From contig NZ_BLVZ01000006.1 in NCBI RefSeq assembly GCF_015471405.1, positions 310,001 to 374,000 on the forward strand: DNA of 64,000 bases, written 5' to 3'. Below the pieces are notes generated by a model. That model ran no database searches. It was not told where the DNA came from and saw only the letters and a list, made by a program, of their open reading frames with translations. Positions 9,340 through 18,959 of this stretch are shown piece after piece. The translations under genes were made by a program, and so were the position numbers. Origin of the DNA: Pseudomonas cichorii (GTDB lineage Bacteria; Pseudomonadota; Gammaproteobacteria; Pseudomonadales; Pseudomonadaceae). The first letter of the stretch is position 1; the number at the start of each line of letters is the position of its first letter.

Positions 9340-10355
9340 GCCTGTTGCTGCGCATGCTTGGGCTTTCACTGTTTGCGGGGTTCATGACTGGCTGTGATTC
9401 AGGCTCTGTCTTGCAGAGCTTTGGTGGGCCGACGATGGGCAGCGGTTATTCGGTCAGCTATGTGCGTCACGCTGGTCAGCCGGATGTGGGTGTGGTTCGG
9501 CCTGAAGTCGAAGCGATACTGGCCGAGGTCGATCAACAGATGTCCACCTGGCGCAGCGACTCGGATATCGAACGCTTCAATGTCCAGCCGGCCAATCACT
9601 GTCAGCTTATGCCGCCTGCGGTGCTGGAACTGATTCGTGTCGGTGAGCATCTGTCCCGTGAAACGAACGGGGGCTTTGATCTGACAGTCCTGCCCCTGAT
9701 GAACCTTTGGGGCTTCGGCCCCCAGTCCAGGGCTGAACAGGTGCCGACACCCCGTCAATTGGCCCGGACTCTGGAGCGCGTGGGCTATCGACACCTGAGC
9801 GTCGATGACCGGCGTCTGTGCAAGGATGCTGCCGTGGAAGTGGATCTGAGCAGCATGGCTGCCGGCCATACGGTGGATCGTATCGCCGCCCGGCTGGATG
9901 AGCTGGGCGTACATGACTATCTGGTGCAGGTCACCGGCGAGTTGAAGACCAAAGGGCGCAAGCCCGACGGTTCGGCGTGGCGGGTTGCCCTTGAAGCGCC
10001 TCGCGACGATCAACGGATCGCGCAGAAAATCTTTGCCCTGGACGGTTGTGGCGTCTCGACCTCCGGGGACTATCGGCACTACTTCGAGCGTGAGGGACGG
10101 CGCTATTCCCATACCCTCAATGCCCTGACCGGTGCGCCCATCGATCATGATCTGGCATCGGTGACGGTGATTCATCCTTCGGCGCTCATGGCCGATGGCT
10201 TGTCTACGCTGTTACTGATTCTGGGGCCGGAGCGGGGGTGGGATTACGCACAGCAGCATCAAATCGCTGCTTTTTTTGTGATTCGCGCCGATAAGCGTTT
10301 TATCATTCGCAGCAACCCGGCGTTCGATCAGCTGTGTACCGTGCAATCGCAATGA
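9336..10355 (+). CDS. apbE: FAD:protein FMN transferase, ApbE-like lipoprotein
   Basis: ApbE proteins attach FMN covalently to Thr/Ser of periplasmic-side flavoproteins such as NqrB, NqrC and RnfG. The 339-residue product has a lipoprotein signal (GFMTGC, Cys at 20), then the family blocks GPTMGSGYSVSY, GGFDLTVLPLMNLWGFGP, the SGDYRHYFE motif, RRYSHTLNALTG and MADGLSTLLLILGPERG. Typical members read SHxxDPRTG and GGE where this one has SHTLNALTG and TGE, so some usual positions differ. The start overlaps the stop of the giant gene by ATGA. No Nqr or NqrM gene is in the window, so its flavoprotein client is unclear. Confidence 0.88.
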   Translation: MSLLLRMLGLSLFAGFMTGCDSGSVLQSFGGPTMGSGYSVSYVRHAGQPDVGVVRPEVEAILAEVDQQMSTWRSDSDIERFNVQPANHCQLMPPAVLELIRVGEHLSRETNGGFDLTVLPLMNLWGFGPQSRAEQVPTPRQLARTLERVGYRHLSVDDRRLCKDAAVEVDLSSMAAGHTVDRIAARLDELGVHDYLVQVTGELKTKGRKPDGSAWRVALEAPRDDQRIAQKIFALDGCGVSTSGDYRHYFEREGRRYSHTLNALTGAPIDHDLASVTVIHPSALMADGLSTLLLILGPERGWDYAQQHQIAAFFVIRADKRFIIRSNPAFDQLCTVQSQ

Positions 10356-10519
10356 ATTCATGATTGAAAGTGAGGGATTGCGATGAGGCCGAGCAGACAA
10401 AAGTGGCCTTCAACGCGACCAAGGGGTAATGTTCGCCCCCTTAGTGCAGCGCTAGACTGCGCCAGTGATTTAGCCAGAGATGCCAGAGTGGCGCCTCGGT
10501 ATGTTCTAAAGGAGTACGC

Positions 10520-11914
10520 ATGGCTGTCTACAACTACGACGTAGTGGTACTGGGTTCCGGCCCAGCCGGAGAAGGCGCGGCAATGAATGCCGCCAAGGCG
10601 GGGCGCAAGGTTGCGATGGTCGACAGCCGTCGGCAAGTCGGTGGTAACTGCACTCACCTGGGCACAATTCCTTCCAAGGCATTGCGTCATGCTGTCAAAC
10701 AGATCATCCACTTCAACACCAACCCGATGTTCCGGGCCATTGGCGAGCCGCGCTGGTTTTCGTTTCCGGATGTACTGAAAAACGCTGAAATCGTCATCTC
10801 CAAGCAAGTGGCCTCGCGTACTGGCTACTATGCGCGCAACCGTGTCGATGTGTTCTTCGGCACCGGCAGCTTCTCCGATGAGAACAGCATCGATGTAGTG
10901 TGCGCCAACGGCGTCGTCGAAAAGCTGGTGGCCAATCAGGTCATCGTCGCGACCGGTTCGCGTCCTTATCGTCCTGCCGATATCGATTTCAGCCACAAGC
11001 GTATCTATGACAGCGACACCATCCTCAGCCTGGGCCATACCCCGCGCAAGCTGATCATCTATGGTGCCGGCGTGATCGGCTGCGAATACGCCTCGATCTT
11101 CAGTGGTCTGGGGGTACTGGTCGAACTGGTGGATAACCGCGATCAGTTGCTGAGCTTCCTGGATTCGGAAATTTCCCAGGCGCTGAGTTATCACTTCAGC
11201 AACAACAACGTGATGGTTCGCCATAACGAAGAGTACGAGAAGGTCGAGGGTCTGGATAACGGTGTGATCCTGCACCTCAAGTCCGGCAAGAAGATCAAGG
11301 CCGACGCCTTGCTCTGGTGCAACGGCCGTACGGGCAACACCGACAAGCTGGGGCTGGAAAACATTGGCCTCAAGGCCAACGGCCGCGGCCAGATCGAAGT
11401 CGACGAAAACTATCGCACCAGCGTTCCCAATATCTACGGTGCAGGCGATGTCATCGGCTGGCCGAGCCTTGCCAGTGCTGCCTATGACCAGGGGCGTTCG
11501 GCGGCGGGCAGCCTGGTGGACAACGGCAGCTGGCGTTATGTCAACGACGTGCCGACCGGGATCTACACGATCCCCGAGATCAGCTCGATCGGCAAGAACG
11601 AGCATGAGCTGACCCAGGCCAAGGTGCCTTACGAAGTCGGCAAGGCGTTCTTCAAGGGCATGGCCCGTGCGCAGATTTCCGGTGAGCGGGTCGGCATGCT
11701 GAAGATCCTGTTCCACCGCGAAACCCTGGAAGTCCTGGGCGTGCATTGCTTTGGTGACCAGGCTTCGGAGATTGTGCACATCGGTCAGGCGATCATGAAC
11801 CAGGAAGGCGCTGCGAATACGATCAAGTATTTCGTCAACACCACCTTCAACTACCCGACCATGGCAGAAGCCTATCGGGTAGCAGCCTACGATGGTCTGA
11901 ACCGGCTTTTTTAA
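10520..11914 (+). CDS. sthA: Soluble pyridine nucleotide transhydrogenase
   Basis: Cytoplasmic FAD enzyme that transfers hydride from NADPH to NAD+, balancing the two pools. The 464-residue protein starts with the FAD dinucleotide fold ([21 protein letters not shown]) and carries [17 protein letters not shown]. In that motif the second Cys of the lipoamide-dehydrogenase CxxxxC pair is replaced by Thr, the hallmark of SthA. A second nucleotide fold ([20 protein letters not shown]) and the C-terminal dimerisation domain follow. AAGGAG lies seven bases ahead of the ATG. It follows apbE by 164 bases, as apbE-nqrM-sthA do in P. aeruginosa, but the intervening nqrM is not seen. Confidence 0.95.
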   Translation: MAVYNYDVVVLGSGPAGEGAAMNAAKAGRKVAMVDSRRQVGGNCTHLGTIPSKALRHAVKQIIHFNTNPMFRAIGEPRWFSFPDVLKNAEIVISKQVASRTGYYARNRVDVFFGTGSFSDENSIDVVCANGVVEKLVANQVIVATGSRPYRPADIDFSHKRIYDSDTILSLGHTPRKLIIYGAGVIGCEYASIFSGLGVLVELVDNRDQLLSFLDSEISQALSYHFSNNNVMVRHNEEYEKVEGLDNGVILHLKSGKKIKADALLWCNGRTGNTDKLGLENIGLKANGRGQIEVDENYRTSVPNIYGAGDVIGWPSLASAAYDQGRSAAGSLVDNGSWRYVNDVPTGIYTIPEISSIGKNEHELTQAKVPYEVGKAFFKGMARAQISGERVGMLKILFHRETLEVLGVHCFGDQASEIVHIGQAIMNQEGAANTIKYFVNTTFNYPTMAEAYRVAAYDGLNRLF

Positions 11915-11918
11915 GCGG

Positions 11919-11948
11919 CTCCGGCCGGTGGCCTGAGCCGGCCGGGGA
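11919..11948. terminator. GC-rich hairpin after sthA, possible terminator
   Basis: CCGGCCGG at 11921-11928 can pair with CCGGCCGG at 11938-11945 across a nine-base loop. It sits between the convergent sthA and glycerophosphodiesterase genes. No clear T-tract follows on either strand, so termination is uncertain. Confidence 0.35.
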
Positions 11949-11956
11949 GACCGATT

Positions 11957-12679
11957 TCAGCGATTCTCGAGGGTGGCGCTGGCCAAACCGGGAAAGTCTG
12001 TAATCAGGCTGTCTACGCCGAAGTCGGCGAGCCTGCGCATCAGCGCAGGTTCGTTGACGGTCCATACCGACACATGCAAACCCTGACGCTGGGCCTTCTC
12101 CAAGCGTTCCGGGGTACACAGCGTCCAGTTCAATGCCAGAATCTCGCAGCCATAGCTCTGGGCGACCTTCAACGGGTCGAGCCAGGCATATTCGGCGACA
12201 AGCCCGCGGCTGATGTCCGGCGTCAGCTCCACTGCGGCGCGCAGTACTTCCCGAGAGCTTGAGGTGATGGTCACTTTATCCAGCAAGCCATGGCGCTGAA
12301 CCAGTTCACGAATCGCCAGCACTGTGTTGGCGGCGCGGGTGCGTGAAGCGCTTTTGACTTCTAGCTGCCAGTGCTCGAAGTCGCATTTCTCGAACAGTTC
12401 TTCCAGATGCGGGATAGGGCAGGGCGTGACCCAGCCAGGACCGCCCTTGCGGGCGTCGTAGGTCACAAGGTCGGCGGCCAGATGTTCGTTGACCTTGCCG
12501 CGTCGGTCTGTGGTGCGTTTCAGGGTCGGGTCGTGGATGACCATCAGTTCCCCGTCGCGAGACAAGTGCAGGTCCAGCTCACAACGGCGTACGCCGTGCT
12601 TGAGGCATTCCTGAAAGCTGGTCAGGGTGTTTTCCGGTGCTTCGCCCTTGGCGCCGCGGTGGCCGTAGATAAGGGTCAC
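11957..12679 (-). CDS. Glycerophosphodiester phosphodiesterase
   Basis: Hydrolyses deacylated phospholipid head groups to glycerol-3-phosphate and an alcohol. The 240-residue GDPD TIM barrel shows the catalytic entry motif YGHRGAKGEAPENTLTSF, then CELDLHLSRDGELMVIHD with metal-binding Glu/Asp and the second catalytic His, and a late ALNWTLCT-VSVWTVNE block. No signal peptide is present, so it is UgpQ-like and cytoplasmic. GTG 12679 is chosen as start because AGGAG lies five bases upstream. A reading from further upstream lacks one. It stands between sthA and a PilZ gene, the same order as in P. aeruginosa (PA2991-PA2989). Confidence 0.88.
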   Translation of the reverse strand: MTLIYGHRGAKGEAPENTLTSFQECLKHGVRRCELDLHLSRDGELMVIHDPTLKRTTDRRGKVNEHLAADLVTYDARKGGPGWVTPCPIPHLEELFEKCDFEHWQLEVKSASRTRAANTVLAIRELVQRHGLLDKVTITSSSREVLRAAVELTPDISRGLVAEYAWLDPLKVAQSYGCEILALNWTLCTPERLEKAQRQGLHVSVWTVNEPALMRRLADFGVDSLITDFPGLASATLENR

Positions 12680-12741
12680 ATTTACTCCTGGCCTCAAAGG
12701 CGCCAATTACATTGAATGTGCTATTTGCAGCATGAACATGC

Positions 12742-13329
12742 TCAGGTCTTGGGTGGAACGCTTTGTTCCAGTGCCTGGCGACGTTGTTGGGCCTGGCGTT
12801 GCAGGATATGGCGTGCGAGCAACTGGCGCTGGGCGTCGGGCAGGTCCATGAACTTGGTGCCTGTCTCGTATTCGCCGTTTTCCAGAGTGTTACAGTGAAT
12901 GACAGTGGCATTCATCATCAGGCCCGCAGCCTGGGGCATCAACACCATCTTGATCGACAGCTCTTCGCCAGGGGTATAACGCTGGCTGGAGGTGAAACGC
13001 AGGCCGCCTTCGGAGATATTCACCGGTTGCGGTGCGCCAAGCCTGCCCAGTGCCGTATGCGCTACAACCCGGCCCAGCAGGTCGATACGCTTGTTCAGCG
13101 ATTTGAGAAAACTGTTGAGCACCCGGTCACGCTCGTCGAGCTGACGCAGCAGATGCTGTGATTCGAACTCGTTCACATGCAGTTCGCTGAGCAGATCGAA
13201 CAGGGCCGAAGTCTCGCGTATGGCTTCCTGGCTCGCCTGGTCTGCCTGTGACAGAGGGTTAATTTCCAGTGCGACGCTGTCTTCGATACGGTAGTATTCG
13301 CGGCGTTCTTCTTCATCTAATGTCGACAT
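12742..13329 (-). CDS. PilZ-domain protein, probable c-di-GMP-responsive
   Basis: A 195-residue cytoplasmic protein. An N-terminal arginine-containing motif (EERREYYRIEDSVALE) and a later NISEGGLRF motif match the two halves of a PilZ c-di-GMP site. They are separated by about 90 helical residues, unlike short PilZ proteins where they are about 20-30 apart. Either the N-terminal motif belongs to a YcgR-like linker arrangement or the fold is divergent, so c-di-GMP binding is likely but unproven. It is divergent from lolC with 102 bases between, and conserved beside lolCDE in Pseudomonas. Confidence 0.75.
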   Translation of the reverse strand: MSTLDEEERREYYRIEDSVALEINPLSQADQASQEAIRETSALFDLLSELHVNEFESQHLLRQLDERDRVLNSFLKSLNKRIDLLGRVVAHTALGRLGAPQPVNISEGGLRFTSSQRYTPGEELSIKMVLMPQAAGLMMNATVIHCNTLENGEYETGTKFMDLPDAQRQLLARHILQRQAQQRRQALEQSVPPKT

Positions 13330-13431
13330 GGCGAACCCATGGTAGCTGCTGTGGTCAGAGAGTTTCGAGTGTAAAGCTGCACATCAAGGCCCGCCACACG
13401 GACGTCCCCATTCCTGCGAACAATTCCCTAA

Positions 13432-14682
13432 ATGTTCAGACCTCTTTTTGTATTTATCGGCACGCGCTACACCCGTGCAAAACGACGTAATCATTTTGTT
13501 TCCTTCATTTCCCTGACGTCCATCATCGGCCTCGCGCTTGGCGTAGTGGTGATGATAGTCGTGTTATCGGTCATGAACGGCTTCGATCACGAAATGCGTA
13601 CCCGCGTGCTGGGCATGGTGCCTCACGCCACCATCGAATCGGGTGAGCCGATCGGCAACTGGCAAGGCCTGGCTGCCAGGGTCCAGGAAAACCCGCAGGT
13701 GCTGGCGGTTGCGCCATTCACCCAGATGCAGGGTTTGCTGACCAATGACGGCAAGGTCCAGAAAGTGCTGCTCAACGGTATTGACCCGGCTCAGGAGCGC
13801 AAGGTTTCGATCATCGACAACTTTGTGAAACAGGGGAAGCTCGACAGTCTGGCACCCGGCAGTTTCGGCATTGTGATCGGCGACAAGGCGGCGACCAAAC
13901 TGGGTGTCGGCATCGGTGACAAGCTGACCTTCGTGGCCCCGGAAGTCACGGTCACGCCTGCCGGCATGTTCCCGCGCATGAAGCGTTTTGAAGTGGTCGG
14001 CATCTTCCATGTCGGCGCCGGAGAGCTGGACGGCTACCTGGGTCTGACCAACCTTGAGGATCTGGGGCGTCTGCATCGCTGGAAGCCTGAGCAGGTCCAG
14101 GGCTTGCGCCTGAAGTTCGATGACCTGTTTGCCGCGCCGCGCACTTCCTGGGAAATCGCCCAGAAGCTGGGCGAGAACAATTTCTACTCCCGTGACTGGA
14201 CCCGCACCCACGGCAACCTGTATCAGGCGATCCGTATGGAAAAAGCCATGATCGGCCTGCTGTTGCTGCTGATCGTTGCGGTGGCGGCGTTCAACATCAT
14301 TTCCACGCTGGTCATGGTGGTCAACGACAAGAAAGGCGATATCGCCATCCTGCGCACATTGGGCGCCACGCCACGGCAGATCATGGCCATCTTCATGGTG
14401 CAGGGTTCTGTAATCGGCGTGGTCGGTACCTTGATCGGCGCGGCGGTGGGCATTCTGGCGGCGCTCAATGTCAGTTCGGCGATCTCGGCGCTTGAAGGCC
14501 TGATCGGCCACAAGTTTCTCAACGCCGACGTGTACTTCATCGATTACCTGCCTTCGCAACTGATGGCCCAGGATGTGTTCCAGGTCTGCGGTGCCGCGTT
14601 GGCCCTGAGTTTCCTCGCCACCCTGTATCCAGCCTGGCGTGCGGCGCGCACCCAGCCTGCGGAGGCGTTACGTTATGAGTGA
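13432..14682 (+). CDS. lolC: Lipoprotein-releasing ABC permease LolC/LolE family (first copy)
   Basis: One of the two inner-membrane subunits that, with LolD ATPase, extract mature lipoproteins and pass them to LolA. The protein has 416 residues: an N-terminal helix after [15 protein letters not shown], a periplasmic domain of about 200 residues, and three C-terminal helices ([62 protein letters not shown]). It ends LRYE, like its paralogue at 15437. The stop overlaps the lolD start. No good ribosome binding site precedes the ATG. The family is clear; LolC versus LolE naming is by order. Confidence 0.92.
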   Translation: MFRPLFVFIGTRYTRAKRRNHFVSFISLTSIIGLALGVVVMIVVLSVMNGFDHEMRTRVLGMVPHATIESGEPIGNWQGLAARVQENPQVLAVAPFTQMQGLLTNDGKVQKVLLNGIDPAQERKVSIIDNFVKQGKLDSLAPGSFGIVIGDKAATKLGVGIGDKLTFVAPEVTVTPAGMFPRMKRFEVVGIFHVGAGELDGYLGLTNLEDLGRLHRWKPEQVQGLRLKFDDLFAAPRTSWEIAQKLGENNFYSRDWTRTHGNLYQAIRMEKAMIGLLLLLIVAVAAFNIISTLVMVVNDKKGDIAILRTLGATPRQIMAIFMVQGSVIGVVGTLIGAAVGILAALNVSSAISALEGLIGHKFLNADVYFIDYLPSQLMAQDVFQVCGAALALSFLATLYPAWRAARTQPAEALRYE

Positions 14683-15373
14683 GTCGGGCATGTTAGATAA
14701 AGCTGTATTGAGTTGCCGAAACCTGGGTAAGTCCTACGAGGAAGGTCCTGAGTCTGTTGTGGTGCTGTCCGGCCTGCAGCTTGAGCTGCATCCGGGTGAG
14801 CGTGTGGCGATTGTCGGCAGCTCGGGCTCGGGGAAAAGTACCTTGCTCAACCTGCTTGGTGGCCTGGACACGCCTACCGAGGGCAGCGTCTGGCTGGCCG
14901 GGGAAGAGCTGTCGGCACTTAATGAAAAGGCCCGCGGCCTGTTACGTAACCGGGCTCTGGGTTTCGTCTACCAGTTCCACCACCTGTTACCCGAGTTCAC
15001 CGCGCTGGAGAACGTGTGCATGCCGTTGTTGATTGGCAGCACACCGATTCCCGAAGCCCGTCAGCGAGCTACGGCACTCTTGGAGCGCGTAGGCCTGGGG
15101 CATCGGCTGGCGCACAAGCCATCGGAGTTGTCCGGTGGTGAGCGTCAGCGTGTGGCGATTGCCCGTGCGCTGGTCAACCAGCCAGGGCTTGTGATGCTCG
15201 ATGAGCCGACCGGCAACCTCGACCATCACACGGCTCAGGGTATTCAGGACCTGATGCGCGAACTGAGCACTTCGTCGCGTACGGCGTTTCTGGTGGTGAC
15301 CCACGACATGAACCTGGCCCGGCAGATGGATCGTGTCCTGCGCCTGGAAGACGGTCGTCTCGTCGCTGGCTGA
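14675..15373 (+). CDS. lolD: Lipoprotein-releasing system ATPase LolD
   Basis: Cytoplasmic ABC ATPase driving lipoprotein release by LolC and LolE. The 232-residue protein contains Walker [10 protein letters not shown] (48-56), the LolD-type sequence [22 protein letters not shown], the signature [15 protein letters not shown] and Walker [13 protein letters not shown] with a switch His in VVTHD. ATG 14675 is embedded in the end of lolC (eight-base overlap), so translation is coupled. In-frame extension upstream would enter lolC and is rejected. Confidence 0.95.
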   Translation: MSESGMLDKAVLSCRNLGKSYEEGPESVVVLSGLQLELHPGERVAIVGSSGSGKSTLLNLLGGLDTPTEGSVWLAGEELSALNEKARGLLRNRALGFVYQFHHLLPEFTALENVCMPLLIGSTPIPEARQRATALLERVGLGHRLAHKPSELSGGERQRVAIARALVNQPGLVMLDEPTGNLDHHTAQGIQDLMRELSTSSRTAFLVVTHDMNLARQMDRVLRLEDGRLVAG

Positions 15374-15380
15374 TTCACCC

Positions 15381-15421
15381 GCCCCGACGCAAGTCATCGC
15401 GTCGGGGCCTTCACTTTTTTC
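15381..15421 (+). terminator. Intrinsic terminator or attenuator between lolD and lolE
   Basis: GCCCCGACGC (15381-15390) pairs perfectly with GCGTCGGGGC (15399-15408), followed by CTTCACTTTTTTC. It lies inside the lol cluster and would limit read-through from lolCD into lolE. Confidence 0.75.
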
Positions 15422-15436
15422 TACGGTGCTCCGCGA

Positions 15437-16681
15437 ATGTTCAGACCGTTATCCATCTTCATCGGCGCGCGCTATACCCGCGCAAAACGCCGTAAAAGCT
15501 TTATCTCGTTCATCTCGATGACCTCGATGATCGGTCTGGCGCTGGGCGTGCTGGCAATGATCGTGGTGCTGTCGGTCATGAACGGTTTCCAGCGTGAAAT
15601 GAGTTCACGGATTCTCGGCATGGTGCCCCATGCGATGATCGCTGGCGTCAAGCCGGTGGACGACTGGAAGCCACTGGCCGACGCGGCCCTGAGGAACCCT
15701 GAAGTCACGGCAGCCGTGCCGCTCACCGAGATGGAAGGCATGCTGTCCTACAAGGGCTCCATGCAGCCGATCCAGGTCAGCGGTATCGACCCTGCGCTTG
15801 AGCATCAGGTTTCCATCGTCACCAAACACATTACTCGCGGCAACCTGCAGGACCTGAAACCCGGCGAGTTCGGCGTAGTGCTGGGCGATATCACCGCTCG
15901 CCGCTTTCGCTTGAGCGTGGGCGACAAGCTGACCCTGATCGTGCCTGAAGTCAGCAGCGCGCCGGGCGGCATCACTCCGCGCCTGCAGCGCCTGACCGTG
16001 GTGGGCGTGTTCAAGGTCGGGGCCGAGCTGGATGGCTCCATGGCGCTGATCAACATTGCCGACGCCGCCCAGATGCAACGCTGGCAGCCCGGTCAGGTGC
16101 AGGGCGTGCGTCTGGCGTTGAAGGATCTGTACAAGGCGCCGCAGGTTTCAACCGCCATCGCCTCGGGCCTGGGCGCCGATTATCGTGCCGATGACTGGAC
16201 CCACACCCAGGGCAGCCTGTTCAGTGCCATGAAAATGGAAAAGACCATGATCGGCCTGTTGCTGCTGATGATCGTTGCCGTAGCGGCGTTCAATATCATC
16301 GCGACCCTGATCATGGTGGTGAACGACAAGGGTGCGGATATCGCAATCCTGCGCACCATTGGCGCTACACCACGGCAGATCATGGCGATCTTCATGGTTC
16401 AGGGCACGGTGATCGGTATCGTCGGCACCCTGATCGGCGGCGTGCTGGGTGTGATTGCCGCGCTGAACGTCAGCAGTCTGGTGGGCTGGTTCGAGCGGGT
16501 CAGCGGCCAGCACGTCTTCAGCTCCGATGTGTATTTCATCAGCAACCTGCCTTCGGAGTTGCAGGGCGGCGATGTGATGCTGATCTGCAGTGCCGGATTC
16601 ATCCTGAGTTTCCTGGCCACCATCTACCCGGCCTGGCGTGCTGCACAGGTGCAGCCAGCGCATGCGCTACGCTACGAATAA
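15437..16681 (+). CDS. lolE: Lipoprotein-releasing ABC permease LolC/LolE family (second copy)
   Basis: Second 414-residue permease partner of LolD. It is clearly paralogous to the gene at 13432 over its whole length: [35 protein letters not shown], the MEKTMIGLLLLMIVAVAAF helix and a terminal LRYE. The two differ mostly in the periplasmic region. It follows lolD by 63 bases that hold a terminator-like hairpin, so supply of LolE may differ from LolCD. It is convergent with copS, and a perfect inverted repeat fills the junction. Confidence 0.92.
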   Translation: MFRPLSIFIGARYTRAKRRKSFISFISMTSMIGLALGVLAMIVVLSVMNGFQREMSSRILGMVPHAMIAGVKPVDDWKPLADAALRNPEVTAAVPLTEMEGMLSYKGSMQPIQVSGIDPALEHQVSIVTKHITRGNLQDLKPGEFGVVLGDITARRFRLSVGDKLTLIVPEVSSAPGGITPRLQRLTVVGVFKVGAELDGSMALINIADAAQMQRWQPGQVQGVRLALKDLYKAPQVSTAIASGLGADYRADDWTHTQGSLFSAMKMEKTMIGLLLLMIVAVAAFNIIATLIMVVNDKGADIAILRTIGATPRQIMAIFMVQGTVIGIVGTLIGGVLGVIAALNVSSLVGWFERVSGQHVFSSDVYFISNLPSELQGGDVMLICSAGFILSFLATIYPAWRAAQVQPAHALRYE

Positions 16682-16690
16682 TCAATCCCC

Positions 16691-16744
16691 GTAGGAGCGA
16701 ATTCATTCGCGAATAGCCATTTTCGCGAATGAATTCGCTCCTAC
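16691..16744. repeat. REP-type perfect inverted repeat overlapping the copS 3' end
   Basis: Two 23-base arms (16691-16713 and 16722-16744) are exact reverse complements around an eight-base loop. The arms begin GTAGGAGCGAATTCATTCG. Related arms occur at 19806, 26552 and 50911. The right arm is translated as the last codons of copS, whose stop codon lies in the left arm. Confidence 0.9.
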
Positions 16745-18118
16745 AGTGTGAGAGTTAAACTCCACCCGAAAGCGTGTTATTCCCTCTGCGGATTCACACT
16801 TGATCGACCCTCCATGCGCCCGGATGATCGATTGGCTAATCGCCAACCCCAGCCCGACATGTTCGCTGCTTTCCTGACGTGCCGGGTCAGCTCGATAGAA
16901 ACGGTCGAAAAGCCGGGGCAGGGCGTCGGGTTCTATACAGATGCCATTGTTTTCCACGCTCAGCGCAATGCCGGTTGGCGATTCGTGCAGGTCGATCCTG
17001 ATGTAGCCGCCTGAATGAGTGAAGCGCAAGGCGTTATCCAGCAGGTTGGAAAGCACACGACGCAGCATTGTCCGATCACCGGTCACGTTCGCATGGCCTT
17101 GCCTGGACAGGTTGATGTTCTTGTCTTCCGCCAGCGCTGCAAAAAACTCCAGTACGGCATCGACCTCATCCTCCAGAGCCAGCCTCTCGCGAGCAGGAAT
17201 GAGCAGGCCGTGTTCGGCCTTGGCCAGAAACAGCATGTCATTGACCATTTGCGCCATGCCTTGCAGCTCTTCGAGGTTGCCCGCCAGCGCGTCGCGATAA
17301 TCTTCCAGCGAGCGCGTTCGGGTCAGGGTGACCTGAGTGTGGGTCAACAGGTTTGACAGAGGTGTGCGCAGCTCATGGGCAATATCGGCGGAAAAGGCCG
17401 ACAGACGCTGAAAGCCATCGTCCAGACGGGCCAGCATCGCATTGAACGCACGAGTCAGCTCTGCCAGTTCGCGGGGCATGTTTGCTTCGGGCAGGCGAGT
17501 GGTCAATGAGCTGGCCGACACACCAGCGGCAACGGCGCTCATCCTGTGCAGCGGCTTCAGCCCGCTGCGTGTGGCCCAGGCACCCAGCAGGGCCGTGGCC
17601 AGTGCCGAAAGCCCGACGGTCAGCCAGATCAAATGCTGCATGCGTTGCAAAAAGTGCTGATGGTGAGTGATATCCAGCAGCAGCGTAACCTGTGGCGAGT
17701 GTGTCGAGCCGGGTTGTAGCTTCGCCGTAAAGCTGCGATAGGACGCCTGATCGCTGTGCAGCGTGTGCAGGCCTGAGCTCTGGGGCGGGGCCTGTGATGA
17801 CGGCGGCGTATTGTCAAACCATGTCTGGCCGTCGGAGCCGCTGATGCGAACTGTCAGGTCCGGTTGATGGTTCAGGTCGGCGAGCAGGTGTTCTTTACGC
17901 TGTGTGAATGCTTCGAGGGTTTCAACGCCGTGCAGCGTGCCGCGCAGGTTGGCCAGCCGGGCATCCAGCAACTGTTGATCCAGTTCGACAAAGTGCGTGG
18001 CGCTGGCATGGTTGAACACGATCCCGGCGGTCAGTGAAACAACTGCGGTGCAGGCGGCGAACAGCAGCGCCAGACGGCTGCGCAATGACAGTCGGTCAAA
18101 GGACAGGCGCATTGTCAT
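16703..18118 (-). CDS. copS: Heavy-metal (copper) sensor histidine kinase CopS/CusS type
   Basis: Inner-membrane sensor for periplasmic copper that phosphorylates CopR. The 471-residue protein has TM1 near 15-37, a periplasmic domain to about 160 with several His (THHQHFLQR), TM2 near 163-182, HAMP, a HisKA domain with phospho-acceptor H248 ([15 protein letters not shown]) and a HATPase with [11 protein letters not shown] and [10 protein letters not shown] boxes. The start overlaps the copR stop (ATGA). The last 13-14 residues ([13 protein letters not shown]) are encoded by the REP-type repeat, so the native C-terminus appears replaced. The fold is complete before this tail. Confidence 0.9.
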   Translation of the reverse strand: MTMRLSFDRLSLRSRLALLFAACTAVVSLTAGIVFNHASATHFVELDQQLLDARLANLRGTLHGVETLEAFTQRKEHLLADLNHQPDLTVRISGSDGQTWFDNTPPSSQAPPQSSGLHTLHSDQASYRSFTAKLQPGSTHSPQVTLLLDITHHQHFLQRMQHLIWLTVGLSALATALLGAWATRSGLKPLHRMSAVAAGVSASSLTTRLPEANMPRELAELTRAFNAMLARLDDGFQRLSAFSADIAHELRTPLSNLLTHTQVTLTRTRSLEDYRDALAGNLEELQGMAQMVNDMLFLAKAEHGLLIPARERLALEDEVDAVLEFFAALAEDKNINLSRQGHANVTGDRTMLRRVLSNLLDNALRFTHSGGYIRIDLHESPTGIALSVENNGICIEPDALPRLFDRFYRADPARQESSEHVGLGLAISQSIIRAHGGSIKCESAEGITRFRVEFNSHTVGANSFAKMAIRE

Positions 18119-18795
18119 GATTCGCGTTCTTCAAGCACGTAGCCCATGCCGCGTACGGTATGGATCAGCTTGTCGGGGAAATCATCATCGATTTTCAGGC
18201 GCAATCGGCGTATGGCGACTTCGATCACATTGGTATCGCTGTCGAAGTGCATGTCCCAGACCTGTGAGGCCAGCAGCGACTTGGGCAGAATTTCGCCCTG
18301 GCGCCGCAGCAATAATTCCAGCAGGGTGAATTCCTTGGCGGTCAGGTCGATACGCTTGCCACTGCGCTCCACCTGGCGTCGCATCAGGTCCAGGCGCAGA
18401 TCGGCCACCTGCAGGTGGGTTTGCGCCGGGCTGCTGGTGCCTCTGCGCAACAGGCTGCGAACCCTGGCGAGCAATTCGGAAAACGCGAAGGGCTTGACCA
18501 GATAATCATCGGCACCCAGCTCCAGGCCATGAACCCGGTCTTCAATCGCATCGCGTGCGCTCAAGAACAACACGGGGGTCTCCAGCCCGGCAGCGCGTAC
18601 GGCTTCAAGAATCTGCCAGCCATCGCGCCCCGGCAGCATCACGTCGAGAATCAGCAGTGCGTAGTCACCGCTCAGGGCCAATTGCTGGCCGAGGGTGCCG
18701 TCGCTTGCCAGCTCCGCCTCGAATCCGGCTTCGCTCAAACCCTGATGCAGATAGTGGCCGGTCCTGGCTTGATCTTCGACGATCAGTAATTTCAT
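18115..18795 (-). CDS. copR: Heavy-metal response regulator CopR/CusR type
   Basis: OmpR-family transcription factor of 226 residues: a receiver with phospho-acceptor D51 ([13 protein letters not shown]), Lys in LVKPF, and a C-terminal winged helix ([48 protein letters not shown]). It heads the copRS operon, with copS overlapping by four bases. A site matching the P. aeruginosa CopR consensus lies 63-78 bases upstream, suggesting autoregulation. The same copRS-queF neighbourhood exists in P. aeruginosa (PA2810-PA2806), although the copper genes between them there (ptrA, PA2807) are missing here. Confidence 0.92.
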   Translation of the reverse strand: MKLLIVEDQARTGHYLHQGLSEAGFEAELASDGTLGQQLALSGDYALLILDVMLPGRDGWQILEAVRAAGLETPVLFLSARDAIEDRVHGLELGADDYLVKPFAFSELLARVRSLLRRGTSSPAQTHLQVADLRLDLMRRQVERSGKRIDLTAKEFTLLELLLRRQGEILPKSLLASQVWDMHFDSDTNVIEVAIRRLRLKIDDDFPDKLIHTVRGMGYVLEERES

Positions 18796-18857
18796 GGGGA
18801 TCTCATGTGCATTGCAATGCGTGCTTTATAGCCCGTCGGCCTGTGCAGGTGTTGAAG

Positions 18858-18873
18858 CTGACAGCCTTGTAAT
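18858..18873 (+). promoter_or_regulatory. CopR-type binding site
   Basis: CTGACAGCCTTGTAAT matches CTGACA-N5-GTAAT, the CopR box reported for P. aeruginosa, at every fixed base. It lies in the divergent copR/queF region, 63 bases before copR and 87 before queF. Confidence 0.6.
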
Positions 18874-18959
18874 CCAGCCAGCGGCGGATATTGTCGCTGA
18901 AAGCCCGGTGCAAACCCTATAAACTCGCCGGGTTAATTCATGAGATTCCAGGTATCGCC

